Shown: positions 62,301-64,000 of the stretch, piece after piece
Layout of the letters: every line of letters starts with the position of its first letter
How positions within the stretch are numbered: position 1 is the first letter of the stretch
Source: Certhia americana
Lineage: Eukaryota > Chordata > Aves > Passeriformes > Certhiidae
Length of the DNA: 64,000 nt
NCBI GenBank assembly: GCA_018697195.1
Contig: CM031878.1
Location: 67,965,426 to 68,029,425 of the forward strand
Reading direction: 5' to 3'
Position numbers and translations under genes: made by a program
The notes under the pieces: model-generated
The model's database searches: none
Told to the model about the DNA's origin: nothing
What the model saw: only the letters and a program-made list of their open reading frames with translations

Positions 62301-64000
62301 TTTAGTAGCAACTGAAAGCAGAATTTTCCTACTGGTGAAACTAAGGCAAGAGGTGCATGAAGCTTTACAATTGTAATATGGTAAATATGATAAAGACTCC
62401 TTATCATTTGTAAACAATCTTTCCAAGAAAAGTCTACATTTAAATATACAATTTACATGATCTGTCATAATGATATGTTTTCTTTTTGGTGATCATATAT
62501 GTCAACAATGATACAGCTAAAGTTTTGGAACTAAAAATTCAGTAATGGAATTTGTGGTACTACAAAAGTCAGACAAGGGAAGACTAAAAGGAGTTTAGTG
62601 TCAGGAGTAAAAAAATCAAACCAAGAGTGCTTTGTGCTCTCCTGAATAAAAGTTTATATCTGTCCTTTCATGTAGTGTATCCCCATGCAGCACCTTAGTG
62701 CTGAAGTTAGGTATTACAAGAAAAAAATCGTATGTGCTGAAAATGCAGATAAAATACCTGTAGTGAACTTGAAGGTAAATTAAAACAGAACTGTAGTATT
62801 ACACGGTGACATCATTTGTTTTTTGTTTTAAAAAGAAAGAAAGAAATCCAAACTAATTTGGCAGGTTGTTACAGAACGCTACTGATGGAAATAATCCTGA
62901 TGTATTTCACCATTGCATAAAGCTGTGGCAATACAATAATATTAAGTTCAGGCTTCTGAGTCCTAGTGAGTAAAAGAAATGGAGAGGTCAAAGATTGACA
63001 GTGCTCTTTCACAACAGAAATAGCCAGCTCAACACTTATAGCTGGATCTTAATTAAAATTGACAAGAATTTTCAAAGTGGAGCTACAGTTCCTTAAAAAC
63101 CCAGTTGTGCAAAAAATGGGTGTTATACATATATTAAAAAGATGTAAACAATGAAAGAGCTAGTTCAAGCTGACAGGAGAAAAAGGAATGTATTCAAGCT
63201 ACAGAAAGTGTATTTCACATTCAATGTCAAGAAAAGTATTCTAAACTAAATGCAAAAAAGGAGAAAAAAAAGAATTCTAAAACTTGACTATTAAATTCCA
63301 ATATTATTAATCACTACTGGCCTTATGACCACTCACAATCTCATCTAGTTAAGGACTTCACTAGAAAAGTATTAGGACTATATAATATCCATCTTTTCTT
63401 TTGGAAATGAACTCCATAAAAACAAAAGCAGAACTGCAAATATTATGCATACTGCTTGTTATTTCCAGTCACAAAATACCACAGTCTGTAAATAAGGCAC
63501 GCCAAAGGCATGCAACTGTACTGCTCTAGGGGGAAAAAATACTGCAAAGTCATTATCTTTCTCAAGGACATAAAAAGGTGGAGAAGTTCTTGACCTTTTA
63601 ATAAGCATGCAATACCTCTTGATGTCACTTATACATTCATCATTTATACATTCGTAACACCAGAAAAGGAAGATGCTTTTATTTGAATAGGCCTAAAACA
63701 TCTGCTGTTTTTCAGATTATGTATTTGGTTTGGGGAATTCTGGCTGCTGGAAAGAACAGCTCTTCTGTCTTACCCAGAAGAGTTCAGTCCTGACCTCGTG
63801 CATTACTTTTTCCTGCCTGTCCTTGCTGACCAGAAGTCACAGTGTTTCATGGAGCAATGTGCATTTCCTTCCACAAGCAACTTGGTTACCTCTAGGCAGA
63901 CATAGAATTACTTAGAAAAAGTCAGCCATGTCTACTTGTTTAGCTAGAGATGTCAACCTTGTCTGTAAACCAGGGAAGAGGCAGATTGGACTGGCATATT

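Larger units (their letters stand above)
57455..64000. other. Non-coding single-copy stretch to window end
   Basis: Mostly AT-rich. It holds a GC-richer patch (58995-59360), T and A runs at 58650-58670, 59761-59774 and 61489-61504, and two minus-strand open stretches discussed under findings (60791-60973 and 62160-62468). No transposon or gene was recognised with confidence. Confidence 0.5.

Noticed and set aside
62160..62468. 102-codon minus-strand frame with a hydrophobic stretch
   Set aside because: Hydrophobic Phe/Leu runs arise readily from AT-rich DNA. No recognised family and no convincing acceptor.
1..64000. CRISPR arrays, tRNA or rRNA genes, operons, phage or toxin modules
   Set aside because: No regularly spaced repeats, no tRNA A/B-box pairs or rRNA cores recognised, no dense gene arrangement. 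The sequence is vertebrate non-coding DNA.

Overview
This window looks like non-coding DNA from a bird genome. The evidence is five fragments of CR1 LINE retrotransposons, several with the CR1-type 3' end (a short repeat close to ATTCTGTG) instead of a poly-A tail, plus long terminal repeats (LTRs) of endogenous retroviruses of an avian type. Repeat density is low and the background is AT-rich. Other sauropsids (crocodilians, turtles) also carry CR1, so 'bird' is a strong inference rather than proof. I found no bacterial or viral gene set, no operon, no CRISPR array, no tRNA or rRNA gene, and no reading frame long enough to be a gene alone. The longest open frames (about 150 codons) lie antisense to a CR1 copy or in low-complexity sequence and look fortuitous.

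Layout. 1-1.33 kb: old 3' part of a CR1. 1.33-11.6 kb: AT-rich single-copy DNA with CA/GT repeats and a conserved-element candidate at about 5 kb. 11.6-12.96 kb: two more CR1 3' ends, 0.46 kb apart. 13-23.3 kb: single-copy DNA with AT-rich and TG/TA tracts and an 88-bp direct duplication (21.25 and 22.41 kb). 23.3 kb: short CR1 tail. 25.06-25.23 kb: the best coding-exon candidate (57 codons). 26.86-27.29 kb: the least decayed CR1. 27.3-32.2 kb: single-copy DNA. 32.18-33.16 kb: a minus-strand solo LTR with TG...CA ends and a 4-bp target duplication. 31-38 kb: several perfect or near-perfect inverted repeats. 36.6-37.0 kb: a minus-strand LTR. 42.8-44.06 kb: a plus-strand LTR. 44.53-44.82 kb: a 39-base T run, a 100-N assembly gap and a perfect 47-bp inverted repeat. 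44.8-64 kb: single-copy DNA with a diverged 180-bp duplication (54.2 and 57.3 kb) and simple repeats.

How it works together. Nothing here forms a pathway. The most economical reading is an intergenic desert or a large intron that has collected retroelements and small template-switch or duplication scars. All five CR1 copies are on the plus strand. No previously undescribed system could be supported. The observations most worth checking are the candidate exon at 25.1 kb, the hairpins at 33.8 and 35.2 kb, the inverted repeat against the gap, and the two direct duplications.
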